Notes: generated from the letters alone by a model not told the origin. Positions 25,134 through 35,824 are shown, numbered from the stretch's first letter. The stretch is DNA of 64,000 nt from an uncultured Prevotellaceae bacterium (GCA_900318535.1 ONKU01000013.1:1-64000); one strand, 5' to 3'. Numbers and translations: made by a program.

Positions 25134-25727
25134 ATGAAGAAGATCTTAGGCTTTATCATTCTTATCCTAGTCGGCACGGTTCTTGTGGCGGCGGCCACAC
25201 AGCGTCCTAACAAGAAGTATCGCCATGTGCGAACCAATAAAAAGGCATGGGCCAGGAAAGATGCCACCAGCGACACGCTCTCAATAGATGAATACGCACC
25301 TGAAGTGTGGATCTCATGCGACTCAATTCTTATCGGTACCGAAGTCACCTACGATGATGTGGAAGTGAGCATAACAGACCTGATGCACGACAACGCCGTA
25401 ATAAAATACTACTCATTTGAGCAGCTCACTCCCGAGCGGGATGAGCGCATCAACATCTCGGAATGGGATGACGGAATCTACATGATCCGAATCTACATGA
25501 AATATGACCCTGAAGTTTGCATGTATGGCTACTTTGCTAAGGGCGATCAATACGAGGCTGAGGTTGAAACACTGAATGATGAAATCTCGGCAGTTACAAC
25601 AGTCGTAGAGGATCGCACAGGCTTGCACGACAACACTATCTTTGACCTGCAAGGGCACCGCGTTGCACCGCAACACCTGATTGAAGGCCAGATCTATATA
25701 CAAAACGGCAGGAAATTCCGCAAGTAG
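25134..25727 (+). CDS. Small exported protein with sorting-like tail
   Basis: 197 residues: signal peptide (MKKILGFIILILVGTVLVAAATQ), basic segment, beta-rich middle (EVWISCDSILIGTEVTYDDVEVSITD), and a tail IFDLQGHRVAPQHLIEGQIYIQNGRKFRK like the C-terminal motif of many Bacteroidetes exported proteins. The central segment resembles the DUF3244 pattern (a beta-sandwich family), which I suggest only weakly. It begins 14 bases after the TPR regulator, so the two are co-transcribed and may work together. Confidence 0.75.
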   Translation: MKKILGFIILILVGTVLVAAATQRPNKKYRHVRTNKKAWARKDATSDTLSIDEYAPEVWISCDSILIGTEVTYDDVEVSITDLMHDNAVIKYYSFEQLTPERDERINISEWDDGIYMIRIYMKYDPEVCMYGYFAKGDQYEAEVETLNDEISAVTTVVEDRTGLHDNTIFDLQGHRVAPQHLIEGQIYIQNGRKFRK

Positions 25728-25759
25728 GCATTCACCTCCTGAGGAGCACTTTAGGTTTT

Positions 25760-26776
25760 CTAGATGATGACGCGCTGGAAGGGGGGCGCGGTGATGTCGC
25801 AGAATTCTTTGTTCAGGTATTTGTAGTGGCCGGCGATGGCGATCATCGCGGCATTGTCGGTCGTGAAGACGCGCTTGGGGATAAAGGCCTTGAGGCGATG
25901 ACGGCGTGCATAGTCCTCAACGGCGGCACGCATGCCGCTGTTGGCCGACACACCGCCGCCAATGGCGATGGTCTTGATGCCCGTATCCTTGATGGCCTTA
26001 CCGAACTTGTCCATCAATATCTCGATGATGGTGCGCTGCAGCGAAGCCGCCAGGTCGGCCTTATTTTCCTCGATGAAATTGGGATTCTCTTTGAGGGCGT
26101 CACGCAGCGTGTAAAGGAACGACGTCTTCAGGCCGCTGAAGCTGTAATTGTAGCCGTCAACGTGCGGTTTGGCAAACTTGAAGGCCTTGCTGTCGCCCTC
26201 GGCGGCCAGCTTGTCGATGACGGGACCGCCGGGATAAGGCAGTCCCATGACCTTGGCACACTTGTCGAAGGCCTCGCCCGCAGCATCGTCGATGGTCTGA
26301 CCCAGCACTTCCATGTCGCGTGGGGAATTGACCTTGATGATCTGGCTGTTGCCGCCGCTGATGAGCAGGCACAAGTAGGGGAAGCCGGGTACCTCGGCAT
26401 CAGGTTCCTCTTTGACGAAATGGGACAGCACATGGCCGTGCAGGTGGTTTACATCCACCAGCGGGATGTCGAGTGCCAGAGCCAATCCCTTGGCAAACGA
26501 AGTGCCCACATGCAGTGAACCGGGCAGGCCGGGACCGCGCGTGAAAGCGATGGCATCGATGTCCTTGCGGTCGATGCCTGCCTGACGGATAGCCTCGCTC
26601 ACAACAGGCACAATGTTCTGCTGATGGGCACGCGATGCCAGTTCAGGCACCACACCACCATAGGCCTCATGCACACGCTGGCTGGCGATGACGTTGCTCA
26701 GCAGCACCGTGTCGCGCAGCACCGCTGCCGACGTGTCGTCACACGACGACTCTATTCCTAATATCGTTACACTCAT
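25760..26776 (-). CDS. tsaD: tRNA N6-adenosine threonylcarbamoyltransferase TsaD
   Basis: Transfers threonylcarbamoyl to A37 of ANN-decoding tRNAs with TsaB and TsaE. 338 residues with the ASKHA fold: ILGIESSCDDTSAAVL at the start, ELASRAHQQNIVP, FTRGPGLPGSLHVG, the metal-binding NHLHGH, LLISGGNSQI and AIGGGVSANSGMR. Full length. It lies downstream of DUF4421 and tamB on the same strand, an arrangement seen in other Bacteroidetes, with a short AT-rich spacer. Confidence 0.97.
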   Translation of the reverse strand: MSVTILGIESSCDDTSAAVLRDTVLLSNVIASQRVHEAYGGVVPELASRAHQQNIVPVVSEAIRQAGIDRKDIDAIAFTRGPGLPGSLHVGTSFAKGLALALDIPLVDVNHLHGHVLSHFVKEEPDAEVPGFPYLCLLISGGNSQIIKVNSPRDMEVLGQTIDDAAGEAFDKCAKVMGLPYPGGPVIDKLAAEGDSKAFKFAKPHVDGYNYSFSGLKTSFLYTLRDALKENPNFIEENKADLAASLQRTIIEILMDKFGKAIKDTGIKTIAIGGGVSANSGMRAAVEDYARRHRLKAFIPKRVFTTDNAAMIAIAGHYKYLNKEFCDITAPPFQRVII

Positions 26777-26815
26777 TATAGTTTTTAGTTGTTAGTTCTT
26801 AGTTTTCAGTTTGAG

Positions 26816-28084
26816 CTAGAAGCGGAAACCGGCGGTAAAGTCAAAGTCACTGTAACTGTTGTAGAAACTGTGCATTGTACTGTGGTACCAATGCCCCTCG
26901 TGGTTGGCAGTCAAGGCATAGAAGAAGTTTCCCGCGGTGCGCACTAGCGCCATCTTGGCGGTCACGTTGGTGGAGAACATCGACTTCTTGCCATCGATGG
27001 AATTGGGGAAGCTGTGGCGGTAACCGATGCTGGGTGCAAACGTAATGTTGTACAACCAGCCGTGATGGAACACCCAGCTGTAGCCATAGCCACACAAGAA
27101 TCCGAAGTCACGGTAACGGAAACGGTAATCGGTGACCTCGTCGGGCAAATGGGTCTTGAGTTCGGGGCTGAGTGTACTCATATCCATGACCACATCCTGG
27201 TGGCTTGCATAGATGCCTGCCAGCAACGAGCCGGAACTGCGTTTCTGATACTTCGAGAAACAATAGGCGGCAGCCTGGCTGTAATGGGTGTGGTTGAAGA
27301 TGTAATAGGCGTCAAAACCGTAACTCTCGCGCTTGAGGCCCGAGAAAATCACGCTACCGTGCCACCTGCCCAGCCAATTCAGGTGCAGCGAGCTTTGATC
27401 GTGCTTGCGGTAATAGGCCTCGACAAAGATGCGCGACGTGGTGAACGAGAACTGCAGGCGGCGGTTGCGGATGAATTTTCCAGCCAACAGGTCACGCGCA
27501 TTGATCATGTAAGTGAAACTGAGGCCCATACCGCAAATCTGGAAGCCGAAGAGCGAGGTGACGTCACTGTTCATCTGCACATAGGACTTCCACTGGCTCA
27601 AGTGCCCCGAGTAGAAGTCGATCCAGTTGTCGTTCTTGAGCATGATTTTCCACTTCTTGCCGCTGGTCTTGCCAGGGTTAACGACATAGGCAGTATCATA
27701 GTAATTGAGCGCGTGGTTGAGCCAGCGATAGGCCTTGAAGCCGAAATCAAGCACAGGGGGATAGACAATGGAAGTGTCGTTGATGCTCCAGCCGTGACGA
27801 AAGATGACCGATTCCCAGTAGCGGAGCTTATCAGTATCCCTAGCCACCGAAAGGCTGTCCATATAGCTTGCAACGCTGTCCAATCGGCTGGCTACGTTGT
27901 TCATTCGCAAGGAAATATCATCCAAACGGTAAGCAACACTGTCAGCCCCTTTGGCCAGGCTGTCGAGATGCCACATCGGGGCATCGGCCGTTGCCACATC
28001 ATTCTGGGCCGACACTTCGCCACACCAGGCCAAGCCCATTGTGAAGAATGTCAGCAGGAATGATATGAACAAGCGTTTTGTCAT
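26816..28084 (-). CDS. DUF4421 family outer-membrane protein
   Basis: 422 residues: a signal peptide (about 1-26), a coiled region of repeated LDS/RLD phrases, then a beta-rich C-terminal part ending in FDFTAGFRF with a terminal aromatic, as in outer-membrane barrels. The segments DTAYVVNPGKTSGKKWKI and FGFQICGMGLSFTY match DUF4421. Function unknown. Its start overlaps the tamB stop by four bases, so a link to envelope assembly is plausible. Confidence 0.78.
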   Translation of the reverse strand: MTKRLFISFLLTFFTMGLAWCGEVSAQNDVATADAPMWHLDSLAKGADSVAYRLDDISLRMNNVASRLDSVASYMDSLSVARDTDKLRYWESVIFRHGWSINDTSIVYPPVLDFGFKAYRWLNHALNYYDTAYVVNPGKTSGKKWKIMLKNDNWIDFYSGHLSQWKSYVQMNSDVTSLFGFQICGMGLSFTYMINARDLLAGKFIRNRRLQFSFTTSRIFVEAYYRKHDQSSLHLNWLGRWHGSVIFSGLKRESYGFDAYYIFNHTHYSQAAAYCFSKYQKRSSGSLLAGIYASHQDVVMDMSTLSPELKTHLPDEVTDYRFRYRDFGFLCGYGYSWVFHHGWLYNITFAPSIGYRHSFPNSIDGKKSMFSTNVTAKMALVRTAGNFFYALTANHEGHWYHSTMHSFYNSYSDFDFTAGFRF

Positions 28085-31000
28085 TTAGTGGACGATGGTG
28101 TGCTGTTGTGATGCGACGAGCGGAGCGTTACCATAGGTACCGGCTGACGCACACTGCTGTCTCGGGATGAGGCAGGTGACGGTTCCCGCTTGGGAATGCT
28201 GTCGGTGGCAGGCTCCAGCTGCAGCGGCTGCTTGGATTTGGACCGCGGCTTGTCAAAGTCGTGCTTCCACACGATGCCCACGCCCTGTGTCGTGAGGGCA
28301 TTGCGCAGATAGTAGTTCTGGTCGTTGAAGTGGTTATAGGCTTTGAGCCTGAAGGTTCCCTTGCTGTTGAGCAGGTATTCCAGGTCAAAATCGCCAATGA
28401 AATTGGTGTTACTCGTGTTGTAGGTGTTGTCGCGGTAGCCGAAGTTGCCGTTGAGCAACAGGCGGTTGTTGAGCAACTGGCTCGACAGGGCCACATCCAC
28501 CTCCACATCGCTGAAGTCACCCTTATCGGTGCGCACATTGGGCGCAATCGACAGGTTGTCGGTCATCTTGCCCAAAATGTTGCTCAACTGCCCGGCAAGG
28601 GTCGATGAGGCCACCGAGGTGATGAACTCGTTCTGCCTAGCTGAAGTACCCATGTATTCGGGCGTGTAGAAGCGGTTGAGCGCCAGCAGGTAGATGATCT
28701 GCCTGTTCATCATCTCATCGGTGCTGATGATGCTCTTCACCTTGTGGTAGGCATCGGTGGTGAGCGACGGGAACTCCAGGTCAAACGAGATGTCAGGCTG
28801 GCTGATGATGCCTTTGGCGCGCAACAGGGCATGGACAGGCACACTGGTGCGGTTCAGATCCTTGTCTTGTCCAAAGGACTCATCCAGGTCGCGGATGTTG
28901 GCATTGAGCGCATAGACCGCCTCCAGATCCAGCGTTGCCGCATAGGGGTCACCCTGGAAGCTGATGCTGCTGCCGTCGCGAATGGTGAAATCCTTGATGA
29001 TGACATCCTGCAGCGTGAAATTGTAGGTACCCTTGTTCAGGGTGTATTTGCCATAGGTCTCCAATTCGCCGTTGTTGTTGTAGGTCATGCGCATGTGGCC
29101 GTTACCGGTGGCCTTGATGCGGTCACCGCCCACGGGGTCCATTACCACGGTGAGAGCCACATCGGGGGTGATATCGCCCTGCAGGTCGATGTTGTAGGCG
29201 CTGGGCTCACTGTTCTCCTCCTGCTGGACGTGCTGTTTCAACTGGCTGAGGACGAGGCTGACGCTATCGGTAACCTGCGGCTCGACGGGCGCATCCTTCG
29301 CCTCCCTGTCACGGAAGGTGATGAAGTCATAGCTGTTGGCCTGCTGGGTGTCGCTCATCACAAAGGTGAACTTGCTGTGCGGTGCCGACGTCATGTTGAC
29401 CCTGATGTTCACAATGCCCGGTCCGCCATCGACAAAGCAGGCGCCGTTGCCATAGATGGTACCGTACCAGTCTGGATTGATGGACGGATTGGTATCATAG
29501 GACAGGAAATTGCGGGCATCGGTGATGGCGAAACTGAATTCCGGACGGTGGAACGCGTCATGCTTGAGCCAGCCGCCCAACTTGGCCTCATGGCCCTCCC
29601 TGTCGTGGATGGGGATGTCGCTGAACTCAATATAGTCAGGGATGATGTGGATGGGCACATCACTGGCCGTATAGTAGCAGTTCACATAATCGATCAGGAA
29701 ACGGATGGAGTCGGCCACGATGTCGCCCTCCAGGTTGATGGTGTGGAAGTTGCCGAACAGGATTGCCTTGCCCGACATCTCGCCCTGCACATCGCTGGTG
29801 AAAGCCTCCATATAGGGCTTGAGGAAAGCGACGTTGGCATGGTCGGTGTCAAACTCGATATAAAGTGAATCCTCGGCAATGTAGATGCCACCGTTGAGCT
29901 GGCTGCGACGGCCATTAGGCTGGGCGATGTCGCCCGCCACCAGGATACCCTTGGACTCGCTGTCAAACTCGGCGCTGATGTCCAAATCGCCCATCATACA
30001 GTCGTTATAGGAAATGTTCTTGATGAACAGGCTGGGCGTGTACAATCGGGGATTGCCTGACATCAGGTCGCTAGCATAAATCTTACTCGTCGCCCTGCCG
30101 CCAAAGTCCACATGGTCGATGGCCAGCGTCTCGAAGACGTAATCCAGGTTCAGGTCGTTCATTTCCAGGCACAACTGGTCATCGGGGTCTTGCGAAATCT
30201 TGCCGTTCACCTGAATGAACTGGTCTCCCCTGCCGCCAGCCAGGTTGTCGATGGTCACCACATTGTTGTCGATGTCGATATGGCCTTTTTCCACTTCCCA
30301 GATAGTATCGTTGAACACCAGCTGCGACGGGTTGATATTGATATCGGCCTTGAGACCGCCATTGGTGCCGCGGTCTAGCAAGGCATCCAGGTTCAGGTTG
30401 CCGTGGAAATCATGCTCCACGGGCATGCGCCATGCCAGATTCGCGTCGATGCGGTTATCCTGGCCGCTGGCATCCAGGTTCAGGTCAATCATGCCCTTCT
30501 TGGCAGGATAACGCGACTGGGCGTTGAGTACCACCTTGTTGGAAAGGCTGTCAAGCTCCACCAGCAGGCGCGTCTGCTCGATGACCTTGTTGCTGCCCTG
30601 TACAATCAACGGTGCATCCACCACCAGGTCAAAGGTCGTGTCACTCTCGTTCAGGTAGGCTTCAACAACCGTGCGGTAAGCCAGTCTGAAGGGCAGATTG
30701 TGCATCTGGTGCAATGCCTCATCGGGATTGATTACCAGATTCAGGTGCAGGTCGTTGGGAGCACCACCATGGCTATAGTCGGCATAGTCACCGAAGTACT
30801 GCGGGAAGGCGTTGGAGAGCATGTGCTTGATGGTGGGCACAATCGTCTTGAAGTCATACTGGCCCGACACGAAACCGTTCAAGTGGTCACTGTCGATGCT
30901 GATGACCTTGTCGATGCCGTTGTTATCGGCATTCAATTGCAATGAGTTGAAAGTCAAGCCCTCGCCCTGGCCATCGGTGAGCGAGAAATCGTTGACCTCG

Positions 31001-32703
31001 ACGTGTCCCGAGATGTTATCGAGAGAATTGCCCCAGAACGAAGCGGTCGCCGTGGCTGCCAGCCGATGGTTGGGATACTTGTCGTAGATGCCCAGCCTGG
31101 CCAGGTTCAGGCCATCGGTCGATATGTTCACGTCATAATTGGAATTGGGGCCGTCGAGCAGGGCCTTTCCGTCAACGTGGATGCGTCCGTTGGGGTCATT
31201 CATGGTCAACATGCCCGTGAAATCATTGCCCTGTTTGTCCACGTCGGCAGTGATGTCGTGATACCGGTTACCCTTGAAGTCGATGAAGGGGATGTGACCT
31301 TGCAGATGACCCGAAACGTCCGAGCCATGAATCAGAGCGTCCACCTGGGCATCAATAGCGACCTGGTCCACCAGATCACGTTTGTCCAGCAAGGTGCCCA
31401 GATGCAGTCCGTCGGACTTGACATAGCCCGTGAAGCGGCTTGTCCCCTGCTGCCGGGTTAAAGTGCCGTTCAGGTCGGCATTGCCCAGCGCAGTTCCCAA
31501 CTTGCCGTTGAAGCGCGTGCTGCTGGGCGTGTTGTGCAATTCACCGTCCACCACCACGTTGCCGCAACGGTTGATGATATTCCTTGCCTGGGGAGAGAGA
31601 CCGGGGACAAGATTAATCAACTGGGCCATCTTACCCGAAGTGACATTCAGGTCGATACGGTCCAGGTCCAAGGCATGGTAGCCGCCCGATGTGGGCAAAG
31701 TCATGCCGCCACGGGCATCGAGGGCAAGGGCGCCGTCATTGGAGTGAACACTCAAGACGGGCACCTCAATACGGTTGCCGTCACGTACCACGGTGGTAGC
31801 GATGCGCATGGGATCATTAAAACTCTTGAGTTGCGGTGCGAAAGCCGCGAGGTCCGATGGCGTGATGGTACTGCCCGGTGTGCTCACCTTCAAGGGCATC
31901 TGCGCCAACTCGTTGCCCATGTTCTTGAGGGAAGTGTATTCCAGATGCACATCATCCAGGCGGATGTCGCTATTGGGCAACTGTATCCTGATGTCCTTGA
32001 CGTCGAGTGCATTATCGGTGAGGTGGACATCGGTCGATAGCCGCTTGAGTGACAAGCCGCTGGCCTCGTCAAAGGATAACCGCTTGACACGGATGTCAAA
32101 GTCATCGTTCTTGAGGTGTGGCAGGGTCAAATCAGCACGCAGGTTGCTTATCGACAAATGGTTGGCGTCGAATTGGCCTGGTTTGCGGGGCTGATCGAGC
32201 ACATCATAGGACAACTGGGACTGGCGCACCACCACCGTGTTGACCTGCACATCAAACGGCTTGGAGGGCTTGTCCTCCTTGGGTTTGAAGGCATCGATGA
32301 TGAACTGCATGTTGGTGGGGCTGGCCTTATCGGGGCGCGTGACATGTCCGTTGAGCCCGATGATTTCGCCATAAGTGACAACGATGCGGCGGTCGGCAAT
32401 CAGGTCCTTGAGGCTGATTCCGGCGCCCAATTTGCCGATTGTCAACAGGGAGTCGCCCTGCTGGTCGTTGACAAGGACATTGTTGAGTTCCAGCTGATTA
32501 AACGGTGTGATAGACACCGAGCCGATACCCACCTTGGTATGGAGATACTCGCTCAGTGCCTTTTCGCCCTCGTGGCGCAAGCGTTCCTGCACGGGAGGCA
32601 GGAGCAGCAACAGATAAGCCAATGCGAACAGGGCAACGACAATCACCAGTATGGTTACCACCACACTGCGCATCACGTTATATGTCCCTCTCGAAATGTT
32701 CAT
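28081..32703 (-). CDS. tamB: TamB-like translocation/assembly module
   Basis: 1540-residue AsmA/TamB-type bridge protein thought to carry phospholipids or help assemble outer-membrane proteins across the periplasm. A single N-terminal membrane anchor (about 12-35) is followed by a very long repetitive beta-rich region of the form 'DxxxLNGxxxxN...' and a C-terminal TamB (DUF490) domain at about 1070-1470 (LQGDITPDVALTVVMDP, YTLNKGTYNFTLQDVIIKDF, SNILGKMTDNLSIAPN). A Pro/Ser/Lys-rich tail extends past the domain. No tamA is visible in the window. It is first in the tamB-DUF4421-tsaD run. Confidence 0.93.
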   Translation of the reverse strand: MNISRGTYNVMRSVVVTILVIVVALFALAYLLLLLPPVQERLRHEGEKALSEYLHTKVGIGSVSITPFNQLELNNVLVNDQQGDSLLTIGKLGAGISLKDLIADRRIVVTYGEIIGLNGHVTRPDKASPTNMQFIIDAFKPKEDKPSKPFDVQVNTVVVRQSQLSYDVLDQPRKPGQFDANHLSISNLRADLTLPHLKNDDFDIRVKRLSFDEASGLSLKRLSTDVHLTDNALDVKDIRIQLPNSDIRLDDVHLEYTSLKNMGNELAQMPLKVSTPGSTITPSDLAAFAPQLKSFNDPMRIATTVVRDGNRIEVPVLSVHSNDGALALDARGGMTLPTSGGYHALDLDRIDLNVTSGKMAQLINLVPGLSPQARNIINRCGNVVVDGELHNTPSSTRFNGKLGTALGNADLNGTLTRQQGTSRFTGYVKSDGLHLGTLLDKRDLVDQVAIDAQVDALIHGSDVSGHLQGHIPFIDFKGNRYHDITADVDKQGNDFTGMLTMNDPNGRIHVDGKALLDGPNSNYDVNISTDGLNLARLGIYDKYPNHRLAATATASFWGNSLDNISGHVEVNDFSLTDGQGEGLTFNSLQLNADNNGIDKVISIDSDHLNGFVSGQYDFKTIVPTIKHMLSNAFPQYFGDYADYSHGGAPNDLHLNLVINPDEALHQMHNLPFRLAYRTVVEAYLNESDTTFDLVVDAPLIVQGSNKVIEQTRLLVELDSLSNKVVLNAQSRYPAKKGMIDLNLDASGQDNRIDANLAWRMPVEHDFHGNLNLDALLDRGTNGGLKADININPSQLVFNDTIWEVEKGHIDIDNNVVTIDNLAGGRGDQFIQVNGKISQDPDDQLCLEMNDLNLDYVFETLAIDHVDFGGRATSKIYASDLMSGNPRLYTPSLFIKNISYNDCMMGDLDISAEFDSESKGILVAGDIAQPNGRRSQLNGGIYIAEDSLYIEFDTDHANVAFLKPYMEAFTSDVQGEMSGKAILFGNFHTINLEGDIVADSIRFLIDYVNCYYTASDVPIHIIPDYIEFSDIPIHDREGHEAKLGGWLKHDAFHRPEFSFAITDARNFLSYDTNPSINPDWYGTIYGNGACFVDGGPGIVNIRVNMTSAPHSKFTFVMSDTQQANSYDFITFRDREAKDAPVEPQVTDSVSLVLSQLKQHVQQEENSEPSAYNIDLQGDITPDVALTVVMDPVGGDRIKATGNGHMRMTYNNNGELETYGKYTLNKGTYNFTLQDVIIKDFTIRDGSSISFQGDPYAATLDLEAVYALNANIRDLDESFGQDKDLNRTSVPVHALLRAKGIISQPDISFDLEFPSLTTDAYHKVKSIISTDEMMNRQIIYLLALNRFYTPEYMGTSARQNEFITSVASSTLAGQLSNILGKMTDNLSIAPNVRTDKGDFSDVEVDVALSSQLLNNRLLLNGNFGYRDNTYNTSNTNFIGDFDLEYLLNSKGTFRLKAYNHFNDQNYYLRNALTTQGVGIVWKHDFDKPRSKSKQPLQLEPATDSIPKREPSPASSRDSSVRQPVPMVTLRSSHHNSTPSSTK

Positions 32704-32768
32704 GTCATCGATTTGCCTGTTTCTTGCAAATCCAGTGCCACATCACACAGTATTATCGTTAAAAAAGA

Positions 32769-34757
32769 TTATTCCGGCAATTCGTCACACTGGGCCAGCC
32801 ACAAACGCGACGAGGCGTCGCTGGGCATGCGCCAGTCGCCCCTGGGTGACAGCGACACGCTACCCACCTTGGGCCCGTCGGGCAGACACGAGCGCTTGAA
32901 CTGCTGCGCAAAGAAACGGCGGCAGAAGGTCCTGAGCCACTTTTTGATCGTCGCGGCATCATACTCGCCCTTGAAAGCCTTGCGGGCCAACAGGTAGAGC
33001 TTGACAGGTGCGAAGCCGTAGCGCAGCATGTTGAACAGGAAGAAGTCGTGCAGCTCGTAGGGGCCCACGATATCCTCGGTCACCTGCAGGATAGTGCCGT
33101 CCTTGGCGGCAGGTGTCAGTTCGGGGCTGATGGGCGTGTCGAGCACGTCAAGCAGCGTGTCGTGAATGGCTTTGCCCTTCTTGGTGCCGTCATTGAGCGA
33201 ACCTGCAAACCAGCGCACCAGGTGACGCACCAGGGTCTTGGGAATGCTCACGTTGACGTTGTACATCGACATGTGGTCACCGTTGTAGGTGGCCCAACCC
33301 AGAGCCAACTCCGACAGGTCGCCCGTGCCCAGCACGAGGCCGTTGACCTTGTTGGAGAAGTCCATCAGAATCTGGGTGCGCTCACGTGCCTGGCTGTTTT
33401 CATAGGTCACGTCGTGGTTATTCGGATCGTGGCCGATGTCCTTGAAATGCTGAGTCACTGCAGCGGCGATGCTGATCTCATGCAGCGTCACGCCCAGCGA
33501 CTTGACCATGGCGCAGGCATTGGTGTAAGTGCGGTCGGTGGTGCCGAAGCCCGGCATGGTGATGGCATGGATGTCCTTGCGGTCGCGGCCCATGCGGTCA
33601 AAGGCCCGCACGGCAACCAGCAGCGCCAGCGTCGAGTCCAGGCCTCCCGAAACGCCCACGACAATCGTCTTGATACCAGTGAATTCCAAGCGGCGCATCA
33701 GTCCTTCGGTCTGTATGGCGATAATTTCCTCGCAGCGGGCATTCAGGCGGTCATCCTCGGCAGGGACGAACGGCAGACGGCGCACGGGACGCAGCAGTTC
33801 CTCCTTTTCGTAGTCCAGCGGACCGGCAACAACCATCGGGATGCGCTCAAACGGTGTCCCGAACTGCACCATGCTGTCGGCAAAGCTGCCGTTGACGCGG
33901 CGCTCGTTCTCGAGGGCAGCCACGTCGATGTCGGCGATGGACATCTGGGGCTTGGTGGTGAAGCGCTCACCCTCGGCGAGCATCTTGCCGTTCTCGGCAA
34001 TGACGGCGTTGCCGCCAAAGACGAGGTCGGTCGTTGATTCGCCGAAACCGCAAGAGGCATAGACATAGGCAGCGATGCAATGGGCGCTCTGGTGCTTGAT
34101 GAGGTCCATCAGATAGGTGTGCTTGCCGATGAGCTCGTTGCTCGCCGACAGGTTCACAATCACATTGGCGCCATTGATGGCGGCGATGCTGCTGGGAGGA
34201 GCAGGAACCCACAGGTCCTCGCAGATTTCCACCGCAACACGGGCACAGCCCGCCTCAAAAATCTGATGGGTGCCGAAAGGCACTTCCTCATCACCCACCA
34301 CAATGCTGCTCTTGCCGGCGATGGCGGTGATGTTGCTCGTGGTGAACCACCGCTTCTCGTAGAATTCTTTATAATTGGGGATATAGGTCTTGGGCACTAC
34401 CCACATCTCGCCCTGATTGAGCACCACGGCACAGTTGAACAGGTGGCCGCTGCTGCGCAACGGAGCACCCACGACAAGCATTACGGGGGTGTCCTTGTAG
34501 CGGTCGCTCAGGGTAACTAGTGCCTGCTCGGCGGCATCCAGCAGCAACTCGTTGCCCAGCAGGTCGCCACAGGTATAACCCGTCACACACAACTCGGGCA
34601 GCGCCACAATGTGGGCACCGGCCTTGACGGCCTTGTCAACGCTCTCGATGATGTGGGACACATTGCCCTCAACATCGGCGACATTAACCTGGGGCACAAC
34701 GGCTGCCACGCGCACCATACCGTAATCGGTAACTGCCTTTTTTCTTGTCTTTGCCAT
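32769..34757 (-). CDS. nadE: Glutamine-dependent NAD+ synthetase
   Basis: Last step of NAD synthesis: amidates deamido-NAD using ammonia from glutamine. The 662-residue two-domain form: an N-terminal nitrilase-type glutaminase (about 10-290) with its Glu-Lys-Cys triad in [18 protein letters not shown] and EICEDLW, and a C-terminal ATP-PPase synthetase (about 340-640) with the loop [14 protein letters not shown]. Full length, with its own -7 box. Confidence 0.96.
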   Translation of the reverse strand: MAKTRKKAVTDYGMVRVAAVVPQVNVADVEGNVSHIIESVDKAVKAGAHIVALPELCVTGYTCGDLLGNELLLDAAEQALVTLSDRYKDTPVMLVVGAPLRSSGHLFNCAVVLNQGEMWVVPKTYIPNYKEFYEKRWFTTSNITAIAGKSSIVVGDEEVPFGTHQIFEAGCARVAVEICEDLWVPAPPSSIAAINGANVIVNLSASNELIGKHTYLMDLIKHQSAHCIAAYVYASCGFGESTTDLVFGGNAVIAENGKMLAEGERFTTKPQMSIADIDVAALENERRVNGSFADSMVQFGTPFERIPMVVAGPLDYEKEELLRPVRRLPFVPAEDDRLNARCEEIIAIQTEGLMRRLEFTGIKTIVVGVSGGLDSTLALLVAVRAFDRMGRDRKDIHAITMPGFGTTDRTYTNACAMVKSLGVTLHEISIAAAVTQHFKDIGHDPNNHDVTYENSQARERTQILMDFSNKVNGLVLGTGDLSELALGWATYNGDHMSMYNVNVSIPKTLVRHLVRWFAGSLNDGTKKGKAIHDTLLDVLDTPISPELTPAAKDGTILQVTEDIVGPYELHDFFLFNMLRYGFAPVKLYLLARKAFKGEYDAATIKKWLRTFCRRFFAQQFKRSCLPDGPKVGSVSLSPRGDWRMPSDASSRLWLAQCDELPE

Positions 34758-34789
34758 ATCCTTACTGTCGTTACATTTGGTTTAACCTG

Positions 34790-34797
34790 CAAAATTA
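34790..34797 (-). promoter_or_regulatory. -7 box TAATTTTG for nadE
   Basis: Minus-strand TAATTTTG, 33 bases ahead of the nadE start. Confidence 0.6.
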
Positions 34798-34943
34798 AGA
34801 ATTTTAGATGGAAATGGACCCATTTCACCAATAGATTTTTTCAATAGACATACAATAAAGGGCCGTTGCCGAAAAAAGCGTAACTTTGGCACGGTTTAAG
34901 AATAATTTAAAGGTTCTTTGTTGCAAAATACAATTCTTTGCAT

Positions 34944-34951
34944 TACCTTTG
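34944..34951 (+). promoter_or_regulatory. -7 box TACCTTTG for dockerin/lipoprotein pair
   Basis: Plus-strand TACCTTTG, 40 bases ahead of the start at 34991. A second candidate, TAACTTTG at 34881-34888, could give a longer transcript. Confidence 0.65.
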
Positions 34952-34990
34952 CGACAAGAAACAAATCCTAACATTTAAAATAATCAGAAT

Positions 34991-35347
34991 ATGAAGAAAA
35001 TCTTTACACTCCTGTTTTGTGTTGTCGCCATGGGCTTCGCCGCCAACGCCAGCGAGCTGCCCCTGGTAGACAAGTGCATCAATGTGCTGTTGGGTGTCGA
35101 GCAACCCACAGCCATCATGGCCGCCAATCTTGACGCCAACGGTGACGGCGTGATTAACATCGCCGACGTGACGACGCTCATCGACATGGCTCTGCTGGCC
35201 CAGCAACAGCAGGCTCCGGCCCAGCAACAGGCCGGTGAAATCGATGTGCAGGCCATCATCAACGACATGCTTGACGATGAGCCCCCTACGCCCGTCATCA
35301 CCGATGTAACCGATGGTATTGACCACAACATCAAATTGAAAAAATAA
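34991..35347 (+). CDS. Small secreted dockerin-like protein
   Basis: 118 residues with a signal peptide (MKKIFTLLFCVVAMGFAANA), one clear dockerin EF-loop helix (LDANGDGVINIADVTTLIDMALL, about 47-69), a degenerate first half (LVDKCINVLLG) and a Gln/Ala-rich linker (QQQQAPAQQQ). It carries no other domain, so it is essentially a free dockerin. The following lipoprotein gene starts 21 bases on, suggesting an operon. Confidence 0.8.
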   Translation: MKKIFTLLFCVVAMGFAANASELPLVDKCINVLLGVEQPTAIMAANLDANGDGVINIADVTTLIDMALLAQQQQAPAQQQAGEIDVQAIINDMLDDEPPTPVITDVTDGIDHNIKLKK

Positions 35348-35368
35348 TTCAATCATCCGGACAAACAC

Positions 35369-35812
35369 ATGAAACACTTATCCAAGCTATGGCAAGCGCT
35401 GCCGCTGGTAGCGCTGCTTGTCGTTGCCGCATTGACGCTGACATCATGTGGTGGCGATGACGAGCCCCAAGGGACCGTTATCGACTACTACATCAACGTG
35501 GAGGAGGAATTGCTGGTGAATGGAGAAAGTAACTCCACGGGGCGTTTCTTGAATCCCGTAACGCGCATGAGGGAAGCCATCCGCAGCGTCTATCCCACTG
35601 CCAATGCCCAAGGGGCCGACATGGCTGTGCTGGCGGCCTGCGAGAAGGAGCAGGTGGATTATATCCAGATGTACACCGGCCTGCCCGAGCACCTCACGTG
35701 CATGTTCCACCTGGTGCGCGTCGTTAAAGACGGCACACGGGTTAAACTGAGCGAGAGACTCAAGACCTATGTCTACGACATCAACCCAAAAGCAACTGAT
35801 GTCGAAGACTAA
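35369..35812 (+). CDS. Hypothetical lipoprotein
   Basis: 147 residues: signal sequence with lipobox LTLTSCGGDDE (Cys27), then a small mixed domain (VIDYYINVEEELLVNGESN, MREAIRSVYPTANAQGADMAVLAACEKEQ). No family recognised. The acidic residues right after the Cys fit a surface-export signal for Bacteroidetes lipoproteins, which is an inference. It is the second gene behind the small dockerin protein. Confidence 0.75.
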   Translation: MKHLSKLWQALPLVALLVVAALTLTSCGGDDEPQGTVIDYYINVEEELLVNGESNSTGRFLNPVTRMREAIRSVYPTANAQGADMAVLAACEKEQVDYIQMYTGLPEHLTCMFHLVRVVKDGTRVKLSERLKTYVYDINPKATDVED

Positions 35813-35824
35813 ACCGCACACAGC

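Noticed and set aside
28744-29868. Long open frame opposite tamB (374 codons)
   Set aside because: Long antisense frames are expected over GC-biased codon use; the minus-strand TamB frame is well supported and this one is low-complexity Val/Gly/Asp-rich.
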